Positions 26,352 to 38,646 are shown, counted from the stretch's first letter. The stretch is 64,000 bases of DNA from Methanobrevibacter sp. (GCF_017468685.1 NZ_JAFUHT010000054.1:16944-80943); one strand, 5' to 3'. Notes: generated by a model from the letters alone, not told the origin. Translations and numbers: made by a program.

Positions 26352-26996
26352 ATGAAAATTGGAGTAATTAGATTTCCGGGAACCAATTGTGACCGTGATG
26401 TTGCACAGGCATGTGAACTTGCAGGTCTCAGCCCAGAATATGTTTGGTGGAGTGAAGAGAAGCTCACAGATTATGATGGTATTGTAATTCCTGGTGGATT
26501 TTCATATGGTGATTATTTAAGAGCTGGTGCAATGGCTTCAATTACACCGGTCATTGATGGTATTAAAGAACTGGTTAAAGAAGAAAAACCGGTTTTAGGA
26601 ATTTGTAATGGAGCACAGATTTTAGGTGAAATAGGTCTTGTTCCGGGAATTTTCATTACAAACGAAACTCCTAAATTTAATTGTGAATGGTCCAAATTAA
26701 AAGTTGCAACAAACAGGACTCCATTTACAAAAGCATTTAAAAAAGACCAAATCATCGATCTTCCTATTGCACATGCAGAAGGAAGGTTTTACACAGAAGA
26801 TATTGACTTGTTAAAAGACCAGGATCAAATCGTATTGCAATTTGAAGGAAAAAATCCTAATGGGTCTATGGAAGCAATCACAAGTGTTTGTGATGAATCC
26901 GGTCTTGTTTGTGCAATGATGCCTCACCCAGAAAGAGCATGTGAGGAAATATTCGGTTCAGATGATGGTTTAAATTTCTTTAAAGGATTCTTATAG
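26352..26996 (+). CDS. purQ: Phosphoribosylformylglycinamidine synthase subunit PurQ
   Basis: A 214-residue class I glutamine amidotransferase that supplies ammonia to PurL. It begins [19 protein letters not shown] and has [13 protein letters not shown], the nucleophile in [20 protein letters not shown] and the catalytic His/Glu of [13 protein letters not shown]. An 8-base gap after purS with AGGTGA fits the operon. Confidence 0.97.
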   Translation: MKIGVIRFPGTNCDRDVAQACELAGLSPEYVWWSEEKLTDYDGIVIPGGFSYGDYLRAGAMASITPVIDGIKELVKEEKPVLGICNGAQILGEIGLVPGIFITNETPKFNCEWSKLKVATNRTPFTKAFKKDQIIDLPIAHAEGRFYTEDIDLLKDQDQIVLQFEGKNPNGSMEAITSVCDESGLVCAMMPHPERACEEIFGSDDGLNFFKGFL

Positions 26997-27005
26997 TGTG
27001 ATAAA

Positions 27006-27722
27006 ATGGTAGTTTATTTAATTGGTGCAGGACCTGGAGATGCTGATTTAATAACTCTTAAAGCTGTTAAAGCATTGAATAAAGCTGATGTAGTTTTATA
27101 TGATTATTTGGCTAATGAAGAAATATTGGCTCATGCTCCGGAAACTGCTGAAAGAATATATGTTGGTAAAAAAGCAGGTGAGCATTATAAAACTCAGGAT
27201 GAAATCAATGAGTTAATCATAAAACAGGCTCAAAATCATGAAAATGTCGTTAGACTTAAAGGAGGCGATCCTTTTGTCTTTGGTCGTGGTGGGGAAGAAA
27301 TATTGGCTTTAATGGAACATGATATCAAATTTGAAGTAATTCCAGGTGTAACTTCAGCTATTGGAGCACCAACTTCTCTCGGACTACCAGTAACTCACAG
27401 GGCAGTTGCCACATCTCTTACTATTGTAACCGGTCATGAAGACCCGACAAAGCCTGAAAGTCAGGTGCACTGGGATTATACTGCAGATACTTTAGTGATA
27501 CTGATGGGTATTGGAAATATTAAAGAAAATACTGCTGAAATTATGAAATATCGCTCAGCAGACACACCGGTTTGCGCTATAGAAAGTGGAACATTGCCTG
27601 ATGAAAACTTGGTATTCGGTACATTGGGTGATATTTCAGATAAAAAAATCATCACTCCTGCTATTTTGATAATTGGGGATGTTGTAAAAATGTATAAGGA
27701 AATTTATGATTATCAAAGGTGA
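27006..27722 (+). CDS. cobA: Uroporphyrinogen-III C-methyltransferase
   Basis: A 238-residue SUMT that methylates uroporphyrinogen III at C2 and C7 to precorrin-2, leading to siroheme, cobamides and F430. Motifs: [17 protein letters not shown] at the N-terminus, [47 protein letters not shown] and VILMGIGNI. It belongs to the purine/amino-sugar operon, 9 bases after purQ, rather than with hemD, which lies at 18.7 kb. Confidence 0.95.
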   Translation: MVVYLIGAGPGDADLITLKAVKALNKADVVLYDYLANEEILAHAPETAERIYVGKKAGEHYKTQDEINELIIKQAQNHENVVRLKGGDPFVFGRGGEEILALMEHDIKFEVIPGVTSAIGAPTSLGLPVTHRAVATSLTIVTGHEDPTKPESQVHWDYTADTLVILMGIGNIKENTAEIMKYRSADTPVCAIESGTLPDENLVFGTLGDISDKKIITPAILIIGDVVKMYKEIYDYQR

Positions 27723-27726
27723 TTAG

Positions 27727-29511
27727 ATGTGTGGAATTGTAGGATGCATACTAAAAGAAGATAGGGATGTTGCACCAATTTTATTTGATTGCATATCTAA
27801 ATTAGAATACAGAGGTTATGATTCTATCGGTTTGGCTACTTTCAGTGAAGGTAAAATCCATATTAAAAAGGATAAAGGAAAAATTGCTGAAGTGGATAAA
27901 AAACTAAACCTTACTGAAATGGATGGAAACTTTGGAATTGCACATGTAAGATGGGCAACACATGGCGATCCTTCAAAATTAAATTCACACCCTCATGTTG
28001 ATGAGGAGAATACTGTTGCTGTTGTTCACAACGGTATTATTGAAAATTACTTGGAAATCAAAGAAAAACTAATTTTGGAAGGCCATGTATTCAAATCCGA
28101 TACTGATACTGAGGTCATTCCACATTTGATTCAAAAGTTCATGGCTGAAAAATTCGACCTGGAACATGCTGTGAGAAAAACCATCGATGTAATTGAAGGA
28201 GCTTATGCAATTGCAGCAATTTCAATAAATGAACCTGATAAGATTGTTGCAACACGTAAGGATTCTCCATTGATTGTAGGAATTGGTGATGACGGTTATT
28301 ACCTTGCATCTGATTCTCCAGCTATTTTAAAATATGCCCGTGATATAATTTATCCTGAAAAAGGAGAAATTGTCATTTTGGACAGGGAAGGTGTTGTTGT
28401 TCATGATGAATTTGATAATGTTGTCAACAAGGAGATTGACACAATCAACTGGACACCTGAAATGGCTGAAAAGGAAGGCTATGATCACTTCATGATTAAG
28501 GAAATCAACGAACAGGCCACTGCTGTTAGAAATACCTTGACTCAAAAGGACAACATTCAAAAGATTATTGATGATGCTGGAGACATTCAAAGAATCTGTT
28601 TTGTTGCATGCGGTACATCTTATCATGCATCCCTGACAGGTAAATATTTAATAGAATCTCTTGCAGGCATTCCAACCGATGTAATTCTGGCGTCTGAATT
28701 TAAGTATTCAGCCAACACTTTAAATGATAAGACATTGGTCATATTCATTTCCCAGTCCGGTGAGACTGCTGATTCTTTAAAAGCATTGGATGTTGCTAAT
28801 GAAACTTCAAAGACACTGGGTATTGTTAATGTTGCAGGCTCTTCCATTACAAGAAGGGCAAAATATGTTATTCAAACTCAGGCAGGTCCTGAAATCGGTG
28901 TTGCAGCAACCAAAACTTATGTTGCACAATTGACTGCAATTTATCTATTTGCAGCATTGATATCCAAAAATGTTGAACTTTTAAAAGAATTGGATAATGT
29001 TCCGGATTTCATAGATGATGCTTTAGAAAGTGTTGATTTAGTTAAAGAATTGTCAAAAAGATATAATTATGCTCGTGACTTCTTCTATTTGGGCAGGGGT
29101 TATTCATATCCTACTGCACTTGAGGGTGCATTGAAGCTTAAGGAAATTACTTATATTCATGGGGAAGGCTATGCTGCAGGTGAACTCAAACATGGTCCTT
29201 TGGCCTTAATTGATGAGGGAATACCTGTGGTTGTCATCATACCTCCGGGGGATAATTACAGAAAAACAATTAGTAATTTGGAAGAGGTCAAATCCCGTGG
29301 TGCTAATGTATTGGCTATTGGGTCTGCAGATGACGAATCCCTAAAAGCTAAAGTGAATGACATTATTCCAATAAATGGTAATGTTAAAGAAATTATTGCA
29401 CCTTTGGTTTACATTGTACCTTTGCAGTTGATAGCATATTACATTACTCTTGAGAAAGGTCATGACCCTGACAAGCCTAAAAACTTGGCAAAATGTGTGA
29501 CTGTTGAATAA
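27727..29511 (+). CDS. glmS: Glutamine--fructose-6-phosphate aminotransferase (isomerizing)
   Basis: A 594-residue GlmS that makes glucosamine-6-phosphate, the entry to amino sugars of pseudomurein and glycans. The N-terminal glutaminase starts MCGIVGC with Cys2 as nucleophile and has RWATHGDPS and HNGIIENY. Two SIS domains follow (VACGTSYHASLTGKY, ISQSGETADSLKAL, LGRGYSYPTALEGALKLKE), and the C-terminus DKPKNLAKCVTVE is diagnostic. It starts 4 bases after cobA and is the last gene of the operon. Confidence 0.98.
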   Translation: MCGIVGCILKEDRDVAPILFDCISKLEYRGYDSIGLATFSEGKIHIKKDKGKIAEVDKKLNLTEMDGNFGIAHVRWATHGDPSKLNSHPHVDEENTVAVVHNGIIENYLEIKEKLILEGHVFKSDTDTEVIPHLIQKFMAEKFDLEHAVRKTIDVIEGAYAIAAISINEPDKIVATRKDSPLIVGIGDDGYYLASDSPAILKYARDIIYPEKGEIVILDREGVVVHDEFDNVVNKEIDTINWTPEMAEKEGYDHFMIKEINEQATAVRNTLTQKDNIQKIIDDAGDIQRICFVACGTSYHASLTGKYLIESLAGIPTDVILASEFKYSANTLNDKTLVIFISQSGETADSLKALDVANETSKTLGIVNVAGSSITRRAKYVIQTQAGPEIGVAATKTYVAQLTAIYLFAALISKNVELLKELDNVPDFIDDALESVDLVKELSKRYNYARDFFYLGRGYSYPTALEGALKLKEITYIHGEGYAAGELKHGPLALIDEGIPVVVIIPPGDNYRKTISNLEEVKSRGANVLAIGSADDESLKAKVNDIIPINGNVKEIIAPLVYIVPLQLIAYYITLEKGHDPDKPKNLAKCVTVE

Positions 29512-29520
29512 TTGTATTTT

Positions 29521-29545
29521 ATAGCTTAAATCTGATTTAGGCTAT
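29521..29545 (+). terminator. Terminator hairpin after glmS
   Basis: ATAGCTTAAATC and GATTTAGGCTAT face each other with one G-U pair and almost no loop, 10 bases past the glmS stop, followed by T-rich DNA. It probably ends the five-gene operon. Confidence 0.5.
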
Positions 29546-29872
29546 TTAAATTTATTATTTTTATAAAAAACTTTTTATTTTTCCATTTTTTTATTTTGTA
29601 TAATGATTATTGGGGATTTGATTGCAGTATTTTTTCTTTTTGTTTGTTAAATTGGGTTTTTATTTATCTTTTTTGAATATTGTTCATTTTAAATAGGTTC
29701 GGTCTTTTGATATTAATTTCATTCAGTTTAACCTTTTGATAATCAAAATTATTTTATATTGTCTTATTTATTTAAAATTGGGCTTATTTGAGGTTTTTTT
29801 AAAAATCAAAAGCTTTTTATACATTAAACTTATAATAATTTAACACGAACAAATGTTAAATGGAGTTAACGT
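29546..29872 (+). promoter_or_regulatory. AT-rich intergenic region with adhesin promoter
   Basis: About 330 bases without a gene, T-rich on the plus strand. The only clear element is CTTTTTATACATT near 29813-29825, a TATA box about 50-60 bases before the adhesin ATG, with GGAGTTAACGT as ribosome site. Confidence 0.5.
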
Positions 29873-31744
29873 ATGTTTAATAAAAAAATTAGTTTATTTT
29901 TAATTACATTAGTTTTTATGTTATCTGTATCTGCAGTAGCTGCAGTTGATTCTAACTCAACAGATGATGTAATTACTAGTGAAGTGGATGAGGAACCTCC
30001 ATCGGGTGATGTAGGAGTTTTATCCGCAAATGAAAGTGCTGCTGGTTCAGCTGATGATTCTTATTCTTTATCTGGCAGTGATGTAAGTATGTATTATAAG
30101 GGTGGATCTAATTATCAGGTAACTTTATCCAATGGAAATAATCCGGTTAAAGATGCAAGCATTACTCTGGTTTTAAACGGGGTTACATATGTAAAAACTA
30201 CCGATTCCAATGGTAAAGTTAGCATTCCAATAGATTTAAATCCTAATAATTATGAGGTATCAGTAAGTTATGGCAATACCACTACAAAAAATAAGATTAA
30301 GGTGTTGCCGGTTATAATTGCTAAAGATGTTTCTAAAACATATAAAAGCTCAAAAAAATACACAGCCACTTTTTTAGATTCACAGGGTAAGGCATTAAAA
30401 AATACTAAGGTTAAATTTATTTTAAAAGGTAAAACTTACTCTGCAAAAACAAATTCTAAAGGTGTAGCTAGTTTAAAGCTTGATTTAAAAGTTGGAAATT
30501 ATGTAGTTTATGCAGTTCATCCAAACGGTTATAAGATTTCCAATAAGATAACTGTTAAGTCATCTATTGCAACATCTGATTTGAAAAAGTATTATAAAGG
30601 TTCTAAAAAGTTTACTGCCAAGTTTTATGACAAAAACGGCAAGCTTCTTAAAAAGAAGTATGTTAAATTTTACTTGAAAGGATCTTATTATACCAAAAAA
30701 ACAAATTCTAAAGGTGTAGCAAGCATTAAGGTCATTTCTAAACCGGGAACATATAAGATTAAGTCAATCAATCCAAAAACCGGTGAGAAAAAAACCAACA
30801 AGATTACTGTTTTAGCACCGTTGTCTGCAAATTCAATGACCGTATTTACAGGAACATATTCCTATTTTAAGGTTACTCTTCACAAAAGCAATGGAAAACT
30901 TGCAGCAAACAAAAAGATGAAGATTTATGTTGACGGTTCTAAAAAGACTGTAAAGACAAATTCAAAAGGTGTCGCAACTGTCAAGTTCAAATTAAGTAAA
31001 GGAACCTATGTCTTCAAGTCTGTTGACCCTTATACCAAATATACATTAAGCAAAAAGGTCACCGTCAAGCTGGCTTCCATTAAGGCCCATGATATTGGAG
31101 CAATCGCTAATGAATCCTCCACTTTCCAGGCACAGCTTTTAAAGCAAAACGGTAAGATTGCAAAGAATACCAAAATGCAGATAACCATTGATGGAGTTTC
31201 ACACACTGTTAAAACTAATTCCAAAGGTTTTGCAAGTGTTGACTTTAAACTTCCTGTTGGACAATATAGTGTTGTCTGTAAGGATTTAAGTACAGGCTAT
31301 AAGGTTAACTGTAAGATTACTGTTGTAACAGATAAAATGGGAGTTGCCTATAGTAAATATGGTGTTTCTGAAGATGGTAAAACCATTTTGGCAATTGGAA
31401 GGCCATCCGCTCCGGGCGAACAGTCAAAGTATGGCTATACATGGTACATGTGTGAATTTGAAAGAACATGTCCTTATTGTGGAGGCCATAACCTGTATTG
31501 GGATGTCTTCTGGGCTGGAGATGAAACCACTGAAGTAGGTATTTTCCCGGCAACCGGTCATAGGGAACCTGGAAGTACTGAAGGTATGATTTTCTGTGCA
31601 GATTGTGACTGTGACTTTTCGATATTCGGTCTGGAACATGTGACTAATGATCATCCGTATCATCTGACTCTGATTGACGGGCCTGTCAAGTCATCAAAAG
31701 AAGTTGCATACATACTTAAAAGTGGAAATTATGTTAAAATTTAA
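29873..31744 (+). CDS. Secreted adhesin-like protein with Ig-like repeats and a C-terminal Cys-rich domain
   Basis: A 623-residue exported protein. Residues 1-25 ([21 protein letters not shown]) are a signal peptide. After a Ser/Asp-rich stretch come five ~85-residue Ig-like beta-sandwich repeats, each with a version of [15 protein letters not shown] and ending KITV. They are very Lys- and Thr-rich. The last ~130 residues form a separate domain with CPYCGG and CADCDCD, likely zinc-binding, and W/Y-rich strands ([11 protein letters not shown]). The repeats are typical of Methanobrevibacter adhesin-like proteins. No cell-wall anchor helix is visible, so attachment may depend on the terminal domain. 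Confidence 0.8.
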   Translation: MFNKKISLFLITLVFMLSVSAVAAVDSNSTDDVITSEVDEEPPSGDVGVLSANESAAGSADDSYSLSGSDVSMYYKGGSNYQVTLSNGNNPVKDASITLVLNGVTYVKTTDSNGKVSIPIDLNPNNYEVSVSYGNTTTKNKIKVLPVIIAKDVSKTYKSSKKYTATFLDSQGKALKNTKVKFILKGKTYSAKTNSKGVASLKLDLKVGNYVVYAVHPNGYKISNKITVKSSIATSDLKKYYKGSKKFTAKFYDKNGKLLKKKYVKFYLKGSYYTKKTNSKGVASIKVISKPGTYKIKSINPKTGEKKTNKITVLAPLSANSMTVFTGTYSYFKVTLHKSNGKLAANKKMKIYVDGSKKTVKTNSKGVATVKFKLSKGTYVFKSVDPYTKYTLSKKVTVKLASIKAHDIGAIANESSTFQAQLLKQNGKIAKNTKMQITIDGVSHTVKTNSKGFASVDFKLPVGQYSVVCKDLSTGYKVNCKITVVTDKMGVAYSKYGVSEDGKTILAIGRPSAPGEQSKYGYTWYMCEFERTCPYCGGHNLYWDVFWAGDETTEVGIFPATGHREPGSTEGMIFCADCDCDFSIFGLEHVTNDHPYHLTLIDGPVKSSKEVAYILKSGNYVKI

Positions 31745-32951
31745 TTTTTTCATTTTTTACTTTTTTTAATCTTTTTTTCATTTCCAAAATTCTGGTTGTT
31801 GAGTTATTTTTCAAGTCTGTTTTTTCTGTGTAGTCGTTTTCAACTTCAACAATGTAATTTGCTTCCTTTGAAGTTGTGGATGGAATGTTCATTTTAGCCA
31901 AATTACGCTCAACACGCCTTTTAAGTTTCTCGTCTTCCATTTCCTGACCTAAAAATATTGGTGTTTTTACGGCTGATGAGATTTTGGTATTGTGTCGTGC
32001 ATTGTGGCGCTCTTCAGTTCTTGCTTCTAGAATATAATCACTATCATTATTCAAGCCGGGGTCTCTAAATGGTATTCCAACATCGGATAGTGCTATTCTT
32101 ATTTCATCATTTTTTGGAAGTGAGTAGTCAAGCATTAATGGATTTGGACTAGCCAGGCTTCCTCCCTGCATTCTTCCAAATATAGGTCCAAGTCCAATGT
32201 AAAATCCGGCTTCTATAAATGCTTGCCTGACTGGTGCGGATGAGGTGTATGTTGCAATTATTCCATCGTCTTTAATAACTCTTCTGAATTGCTTGAAAAA
32301 ATCAAGTGAAAACAGTTCCGGGGCCATGTTCTGGCTGAAAGGATCTAAAAATATCGCATCGTAGCTGTTGTCATCCAGTTTTTGAACGGTTTGTCTTGCA
32401 TCTTCAATGAACACGTTTATATTGATGTTTTCGGGCATTTCAGTTTTTTCAAGACTTAATGTTGCATAGTCCTGTGTGATTAACTCGTCTTCGATTGCCT
32501 TTTTTGTTATGTCATGTTCTGGAATGGGTGAGGGCACTAAAAGTCCACATGCCAATGTTGCCTTGGATATTTCAACCATATCTATTCTTAAGTTTTTATC
32601 TGAATTCTTCATAAAATCAGCAATTGCAGCTGAGGAATTGTAGCCCAGTCCTGCACATATGTCTAAAATCGCAATGTCTGAGTCATAATCAAATTTCATA
32701 GGCTTGATGAATTTCTCAAATGACTCACTTATCGCACCGCTAGATGTATGTAATGTTTCAACTTTATGATTTATTTCTTTAGACTTAATAGAATAGGATC
32801 CATCATCAGTTAAAACAAAATAATCATTGTAAGTATCAAAAAAATTAAGTCTACTTTCATTATTTCGACCACTTCTTTCACGGTCGAAATATTCATTTAC
32901 CAAATCAAAAATATCGTCGCTAATAACTCTAGCACTATCTTCATAACTCAT
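31734..32951 (-). CDS. MnmC-like SAM-dependent methyltransferase-fold protein
   Basis: A 405-residue protein with a Rossmann SAM-binding core: [19 protein letters not shown] (motif I), [14 protein letters not shown], and [22 protein letters not shown] (motif IV), followed by [23 protein letters not shown], matching the MnmC/COG4121 family linked to tRNA modification. The C-terminal ~90 residues are charged and look disordered or coiled. Substrate in archaea is not established. Its 3' end overlaps the adhesin 3' end by 11 bases, convergently. Confidence 0.78.
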   Translation of the reverse strand: MSYEDSARVISDDIFDLVNEYFDRERSGRNNESRLNFFDTYNDYFVLTDDGSYSIKSKEINHKVETLHTSSGAISESFEKFIKPMKFDYDSDIAILDICAGLGYNSSAAIADFMKNSDKNLRIDMVEISKATLACGLLVPSPIPEHDITKKAIEDELITQDYATLSLEKTEMPENININVFIEDARQTVQKLDDNSYDAIFLDPFSQNMAPELFSLDFFKQFRRVIKDDGIIATYTSSAPVRQAFIEAGFYIGLGPIFGRMQGGSLASPNPLMLDYSLPKNDEIRIALSDVGIPFRDPGLNNDSDYILEARTEERHNARHNTKISSAVKTPIFLGQEMEDEKLKRRVERNLAKMNIPSTTSKEANYIVEVENDYTEKTDLKNNSTTRILEMKKRLKKVKNEKIKF

Positions 32952-33027
32952 TTTATCTGGTGATATTTTAGTTACTATAACTTTAAATATTTGATTATTT
33001 CAATGAACCTGCATAGGTTGTGATGAT

Positions 33028-33255
33028 ATGGCAAGTATGATAATTTCATTGGTATTATCGTTTTTCATAGCAGGTTTGGGCATAGCATATCTTGGAAATT
33101 TAACCTTAGGAATAGGACTGATACTTTTGTGGTTGATATTGTGTCTGATTGCAATATATTCTTTCGGTTTGATTTCCATTATTGTGGCATGTATCTCATT
33201 GATTGTGTGGGCATATAGTCTTTTCACCACATTTTTCATGGCTGTTTCAAGATAA
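33028..33255 (+). CDS. Small hydrophobic membrane protein
   Basis: A 75-residue protein that is almost entirely membrane segments: two or three helices (IISLVLSFFIAGLGIAYLG, LGIGLILLWLILCLIAIYSF, IIVACISLIVWAYSLFTTFF). The pattern FFIAGLGIAYLGNLTLGIGL resembles TM2-domain proteins, whose role is unknown. The start at 33028 follows GTGATGAT. The antisense frame here is a shadow. Confidence 0.65.
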   Translation: MASMIISLVLSFFIAGLGIAYLGNLTLGIGLILLWLILCLIAIYSFGLISIIVACISLIVWAYSLFTTFFMAVSR

Positions 33256-33398
33256 TTTAAAATTTTTAATTTCAATACAATTTATCAAATTACTTATTTT
33301 TTTACAAGCAGATATCATTTTTAAAGTCTTTTGTGAGCAAAATTTATATAATTTCTAATTTAAATCTTATTTTAACTAATTATAGTAAGGTTAAATAA

Positions 33399-35378
33399 AT
33401 GTTTGAGATAAAAGCAAAAGATGGAAAAGGTCGTGTTGGAGTTTTAAAAACCAAACATGGTGATGTTAAAACTCCTGCATTAATGCCTGTAATACATCCT
33501 CGTAAACAGGCTCTGGATGTAGGTAAATACGGTGCAGATATCGTAATAACCAATGCTTATCTAATTTATAAAGATGAAGAGCTAAAGAAAAAAGCCATTG
33601 ATGAAGGTCTTCACAAATTAATCAACTTTGACGGGCCGATAATGACTGATTCAGGTTCATTTCAATTGTCTGTCTATGGGGATGTGGAAATAACAAACAA
33701 GGAAGTTATTGAATTTCAGGAACTGATTAAAACTGATATCGGAACAAGTCTGGACATTCCAACTGCTCCTTTTGTTGAAAGGGAAAAGGCGGAAAGTGAT
33801 ATGGAAATTACTCTTGAAAGGGCTCGTGAGGCAATTGATTATAAAAAAGAACAGAATATGGAAATGCTTTTAAATTCAGTAGTTCAGGGATCAACATTTC
33901 TCGATTTAAGACGTGAATGTGCAAGGGAATTGTCCAAATTGGATGCTGACTTATATCCTATAGGCGCAGTTGTGCCGCTGATGGAGTCATATCACTACAA
34001 GGATCTGGTTGATGTTGTCATGAACTCAATGAAGGAGCTTTCAGACACTGTTCCACGTCATCTGATGGGTGCTGGCCATCCTATGATTTTTGCCCTTTGT
34101 GTGGCTATGGGATGTGACTTGTTTGACTCAGCAGCTTACATATTGTATGCAGAAGATGACAGGCTACTGTCAACAAGAGGAACATTCAAACTTGAAAACC
34201 TTCAGGAAATGCCATGTTCATGTGAAGTGTGTACTAAATACACACCAGACGATTTAAGGGCAATGCCTAAGGACAAAAGAAGGGATTTGATTGCTCAACA
34301 TAACCTGCATGTTTCATTTGCAGAGTTGAGATTGATAAGACAGGCAATATATGATGGTAATTTGATGGAACTTGTTGAGGAAAGATGCAGAGCTCATCCT
34401 GCACTTCTTGAAGCTCAAAGACAGCTTGGAAATTATTCCAAGGATTTGGAAAAATATGATCCGAGAAGCAAAAAATCAGCATTTTTCTACACCGGTCCGG
34501 AATCATTGTGCAGGCCGGAAGTCCTAAGGCACATGCAAAAACTACGCAAAATGCCTAAAAAACGTGATTTGGTAATTTTACCTCCAACAAGAAAGCCATA
34601 CTCCAAGTTCATATCTGGAAAACTGGGTGAATTCTATATTTATGGTGCAGAACAGGAAATTGACTTGGAAAACACAGACTTTATGGTATTGGATATTCCA
34701 TTCGGATTGATTCCATTGGAAATTGATGAAGTATACCCTCTAAGTCAAAATGATGCTCCTAAAACTCGTGATGTGGACAGTATCGAGTTCATTGAAGATT
34801 TTGTCAATGAATTTGTTGAATACTATGAACAGGTATTTATTCATTCAAGAGTAATCAGGGATTTGGAAATTGGATTGTACAATAAATGCATATCCTCAGA
34901 TGAAATAAGATATAAAAAAGATGATGTTAAAAAAATTAAGGCCATTGCAGATTACCAATTTGGTGTTGGAGCAGGTGAAGCGTTATTTACAGGTAATATT
35001 AACATTGAAAAAAGTAAAAAAACAGGAAAAATCAGACACATCTACGATGATAAAGTGTTGCTTGTTAATATGAGGGCATCTGATTCTTACCTGATTTTAT
35101 CAAAAGAAGGTGCAAAAAGACTTCACAATGCAATGCCTTATCCTCAAAATCGTGTTGTGGTCAATAAGGACTCAGAACCATTTGCACTTGACGGTAAAAG
35201 TGTGTTCTGCAAGTTTGTAGTGGAATGTGATGAAAACATCCGTGCTAAAGATGAGGTTCTGATAGTTAATGAGGAGGATAAGCTGCTTGCTTACGGTAAA
35301 GCACTGCTTGGTGCTTGTGAAATAGAACAGTTTGAAACCGGACAGGCTATTAAAACAAGAAAAGGAATGAAAAAGTGA
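33399..35378 (+). CDS. tgtA: tRNA-guanine(15) transglycosylase, archaeosine pathway
   Basis: A 659-residue archaeal TGT that swaps guanine at position 15 of tRNA for preQ0, the first step to archaeosine. The catalytic domain has TDSGSFQLSVYGDVE (nucleophile/acid Asp region), DIPTAPFVEREKAE, and the zinc site CSCEVCTKYTPDDL with a later His. C-terminal C2/C3 and PUA domains (about residues 420-659; LVNMRASDSYLILSKEGAKR, then RAKDEVLIVNEEDKLLAYGKA) make it full length. AATTTATATAATT at ~33341 is the promoter, and AAGGTTAAATAA precedes the ATG. Confidence 0.96.
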   Translation: MFEIKAKDGKGRVGVLKTKHGDVKTPALMPVIHPRKQALDVGKYGADIVITNAYLIYKDEELKKKAIDEGLHKLINFDGPIMTDSGSFQLSVYGDVEITNKEVIEFQELIKTDIGTSLDIPTAPFVEREKAESDMEITLERAREAIDYKKEQNMEMLLNSVVQGSTFLDLRRECARELSKLDADLYPIGAVVPLMESYHYKDLVDVVMNSMKELSDTVPRHLMGAGHPMIFALCVAMGCDLFDSAAYILYAEDDRLLSTRGTFKLENLQEMPCSCEVCTKYTPDDLRAMPKDKRRDLIAQHNLHVSFAELRLIRQAIYDGNLMELVEERCRAHPALLEAQRQLGNYSKDLEKYDPRSKKSAFFYTGPESLCRPEVLRHMQKLRKMPKKRDLVILPPTRKPYSKFISGKLGEFYIYGAEQEIDLENTDFMVLDIPFGLIPLEIDEVYPLSQNDAPKTRDVDSIEFIEDFVNEFVEYYEQVFIHSRVIRDLEIGLYNKCISSDEIRYKKDDVKKIKAIADYQFGVGAGEALFTGNINIEKSKKTGKIRHIYDDKVLLVNMRASDSYLILSKEGAKRLHNAMPYPQNRVVVNKDSEPFALDGKSVFCKFVVECDENIRAKDEVLIVNEEDKLLAYGKALLGACEIEQFETGQAIKTRKGMKK

Positions 35379-35382
35379 TAAT

Positions 35383-36051
35383 ATGAGTGATAATGATAAG
35401 GTTAATACTGGCCGTCATGTTGAAGACAAGGAACTTATTAAAAATGCAAGAAAACCTGTTGGCGAATTGGGCCATCAAATCCTTGACAGGATGAACAAGT
35501 CCCATGAGTCAATGGCGCAGTGGGGAGTAAGCCATTTTGAAATCCAAAAGGACAGCAAAATCCTCGATATAGGATGTGGTGGCGGAAGAAACATTGAAAG
35601 ATTTGCAGAACAAATCTCTGAAAATGGCCGTGTTGTCGGAATTGACTATTCAGAAGTCAGCGTTGAAAAATCAATTAAACTAAACCAGGATGCAATTGAC
35701 AGAGGTATTGTCAATGTCCTTAAGGGATCTGTTTCTGACATGCCGTTTTACGATGAAACATTTGATATTGTAACCGGTTTTGAGACAATATACTTCTGGC
35801 CGGATTTCATCAATGATTTAAAGGAAGTTAACCGGGTTCTTAAGAAAGGAGGTTTGGTGTTTTTCTGTAATGAAGCCGTTTATCGTGAAGGTGAAATGGA
35901 AAAATATGATGATCTGGTGGAATTATTAGATATGAAAATATATTCTGAGGATGTTTTAAAGGAATCTCTTGAAAAAACTGGCTTTAAAGATTTCAAGGCA
36001 TATATCAATGAAGAGAATGATTGGATTTGTATTACTGCAGTAAAAATCTAA
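35383..36051 (+). CDS. Class I SAM-dependent methyltransferase
   Basis: A 222-residue methyltransferase with SAM motif I ILDIGCGGGRNIERFAE, acidic strand 2 VVGIDYSEVSVEKS, VLKGSVSDMPFYDETFDIVTGFETIYFWPD and the post-motif strand KGGLVFFCNEAV. It resembles the UbiE/COQ5-like group, but the substrate is unknown. It begins 4 bases after tgtA, so it is on the same transcript, which hints at but does not prove an RNA substrate. Confidence 0.88.
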   Translation: MSDNDKVNTGRHVEDKELIKNARKPVGELGHQILDRMNKSHESMAQWGVSHFEIQKDSKILDIGCGGGRNIERFAEQISENGRVVGIDYSEVSVEKSIKLNQDAIDRGIVNVLKGSVSDMPFYDETFDIVTGFETIYFWPDFINDLKEVNRVLKKGGLVFFCNEAVYREGEMEKYDDLVELLDMKIYSEDVLKESLEKTGFKDFKAYINEENDWICITAVKI

Positions 36052-36083
36052 TTTTTCTTCATTTTTTCATTAAAAAACGAAAC

Positions 36084-36095
36084 CTTTATATATAA
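36084..36095 (+). promoter_or_regulatory. TATA box of the tRNA-Gly transcription unit
   Basis: TTTATATATAAT, a consensus archaeal TATA element, lies about 35 bases before the first tRNA gene. One promoter appears to serve both tRNAs. Confidence 0.7.
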
Positions 36096-36129
36096 TTAAA
36101 ACATAAGTTTATTTGTTGTTAGTTTTTAT

Positions 36130-36203
36130 GCGCCGTTAGTCCAGTCTGGTTAAGATACTAGCCTGCCACGTTAGTGACCCGGGTTCAAGTCCCGGACGGC
36201 GCA
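36130..36203 (+). tRNA. tRNA-Gly (GCC)
   Basis: A complete cloverleaf. The acceptor stem pairs GCGCCGT with ACGGCGC, with discriminator A at 36203. The anticodon stem is CTAGC/GTTAG with loop CTGCCAC, giving anticodon GCC, and the T arm is CCGGG-TTCAAGT-CCCGG. No CCA is encoded and no intron is visible. Confidence 0.97.
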
Positions 36204-36213
36204 TTTTTTATAT

Positions 36214-36287
36214 GCAGTTGTGGTATAGTCTGGTTATTACTTGGGCCTTCCAAGCCTACAACCCGGGTTCGAATCCCGGCAACTGCA
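36214..36287 (+). tRNA. tRNA-Gly (TCC)
   Basis: A complete cloverleaf 10 bases after the first tRNA. The acceptor stem is GCAGTTG/CAACTGC with discriminator A. The anticodon stem is TGGGC/GCCTA with loop CTTCCAA, giving TCC, and the T arm is CCGGG-TTCGAAT-CCCGG. No CCA is encoded. The two isoacceptors together read all four Gly codons except GGG by strict pairing. Confidence 0.97.
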
Positions 36288-36433
36288 TCTTGAAATATTT
36301 TCTTTTTCTAAAATACTTATTTTGTTTAAAAAATACTCTATTTTTAGTTAGTTTTATATAATAATAAAAATATAATAATAATAATTAAATTAATTTTTAA
36401 TTTACTTTTAAGATTATTATTTAAGGTGATTTA

Positions 36434-37471
36434 ATGGTAGGAATAGTAGGATATGGGGCACATGTTCCCTCATATAGAATTAAAGTAGAAGAAATCGCTA
36501 AAGTATGGGGAGATGACCCTGTTGCTTTATCAAACGGATTAGTCGTTAATGAAAAATCCGTACCTTCTGCTGATGAAGACACTGCAACTATTGCAGTAAC
36601 TGCTGCTAGATATGCTCTTAGAAGAGCTCAAATAGATCCATCAAAGATTGGTGCTGTTTATGTAGGTTCCGAATCCCATCCATATGCAGTTAAACCAACT
36701 GCTTCAATTGTTGCAGAAGCAGTTTGTGCAACTCCAAAATTAACTGCTGCTGATTTGGAATTCGCTTGTAAAGCAGGAACAGCAGGTATTCAAATGACTA
36801 TGGGTCTTGTTGAATCTGGAATGATTGAATATGGATTGGCAATTGGTGCTGATACATCTCAAGGTGCTCCTGGGGATGCTTTGGAATACACTGCATCTGC
36901 CGGTGGTGCTGCATACATTATAGGTAAGGAAAATACCATTGCAGATATCAATCACACATGCAGTTTTACAACAGATACTCCGGACTTTTACAGAAGGGAA
37001 GGTCAGGACTATCCGTCCCATGGTGGACGTTTCACAGGTGAACCTGCATACTTCAAGCATGTTTTAAGTGCAGCAAAAATGTTATTCGAGGAAACTGATT
37101 CAAAACCTGAAGATTACGATTACGCATGTTTCCACCAGCCAAACGGTAAATTCTACTTAAGGGCTGGTAAAAAATTAGGATTCACATCAGAACAAATCAA
37201 ACAGGGATTACTTACTCCTAATATTGGAAACACTTATTCCGGTGCAGTGCCATTGGCTTTATCCAATATTTTGGATGTTGCTAAACCTGGTGACAACATA
37301 TTTGTCATCTCATACGGTTCAGGTGCAGGAAGTGACGGTTTCACAATCACTGTTAAAGATGAAATTGAGGAAAGAAGAGAATTAGCTCCAAAAACACAAG
37401 ATATCATTGATCAAAAAACCTATGTTGATTATGCTGTGTATGCTAAATTCAAAGGTAAAATTAAAATGTAA
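36434..37471 (+). CDS. Hydroxymethylglutaryl-CoA synthase
   Basis: A 345-residue archaeal HMG-CoA synthase that condenses acetoacetyl-CoA with acetyl-CoA in the mevalonate pathway to isoprenoid lipids. The catalytic Cys is in [11 protein letters not shown] (C112), Glu80 lies in [13 protein letters not shown] and the His in [11 protein letters not shown]. The start follows AAGGTGATTTA; GTTTTATATAATAAT (~36351) is the promoter. It is followed after 12 bases by thiolase. In archaea these two enzymes form a channelling complex. Confidence 0.96.
   Translation: MVGIVGYGAHVPSYRIKVEEIAKVWGDDPVALSNGLVVNEKSVPSADEDTATIAVTAARYALRRAQIDPSKIGAVYVGSESHPYAVKPTASIVAEAVCATPKLTAADLEFACKAGTAGIQMTMGLVESGMIEYGLAIGADTSQGAPGDALEYTASAGGAAYIIGKENTIADINHTCSFTTDTPDFYRREGQDYPSHGGRFTGEPAYFKHVLSAAKMLFEETDSKPEDYDYACFHQPNGKFYLRAGKKLGFTSEQIKQGLLTPNIGNTYSGAVPLALSNILDVAKPGDNIFVISYGSGAGSDGFTITVKDEIEERRELAPKTQDIIDQKTYVDYAVYAKFKGKIKM

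Positions 37472-38646
<1,175 letters not shown>

Noticed and set aside
33000..33275. 91-residue minus-strand ORF
   Set aside because: It is antisense to the small membrane protein at 33028-33255, which has a better start and clear membrane helices.
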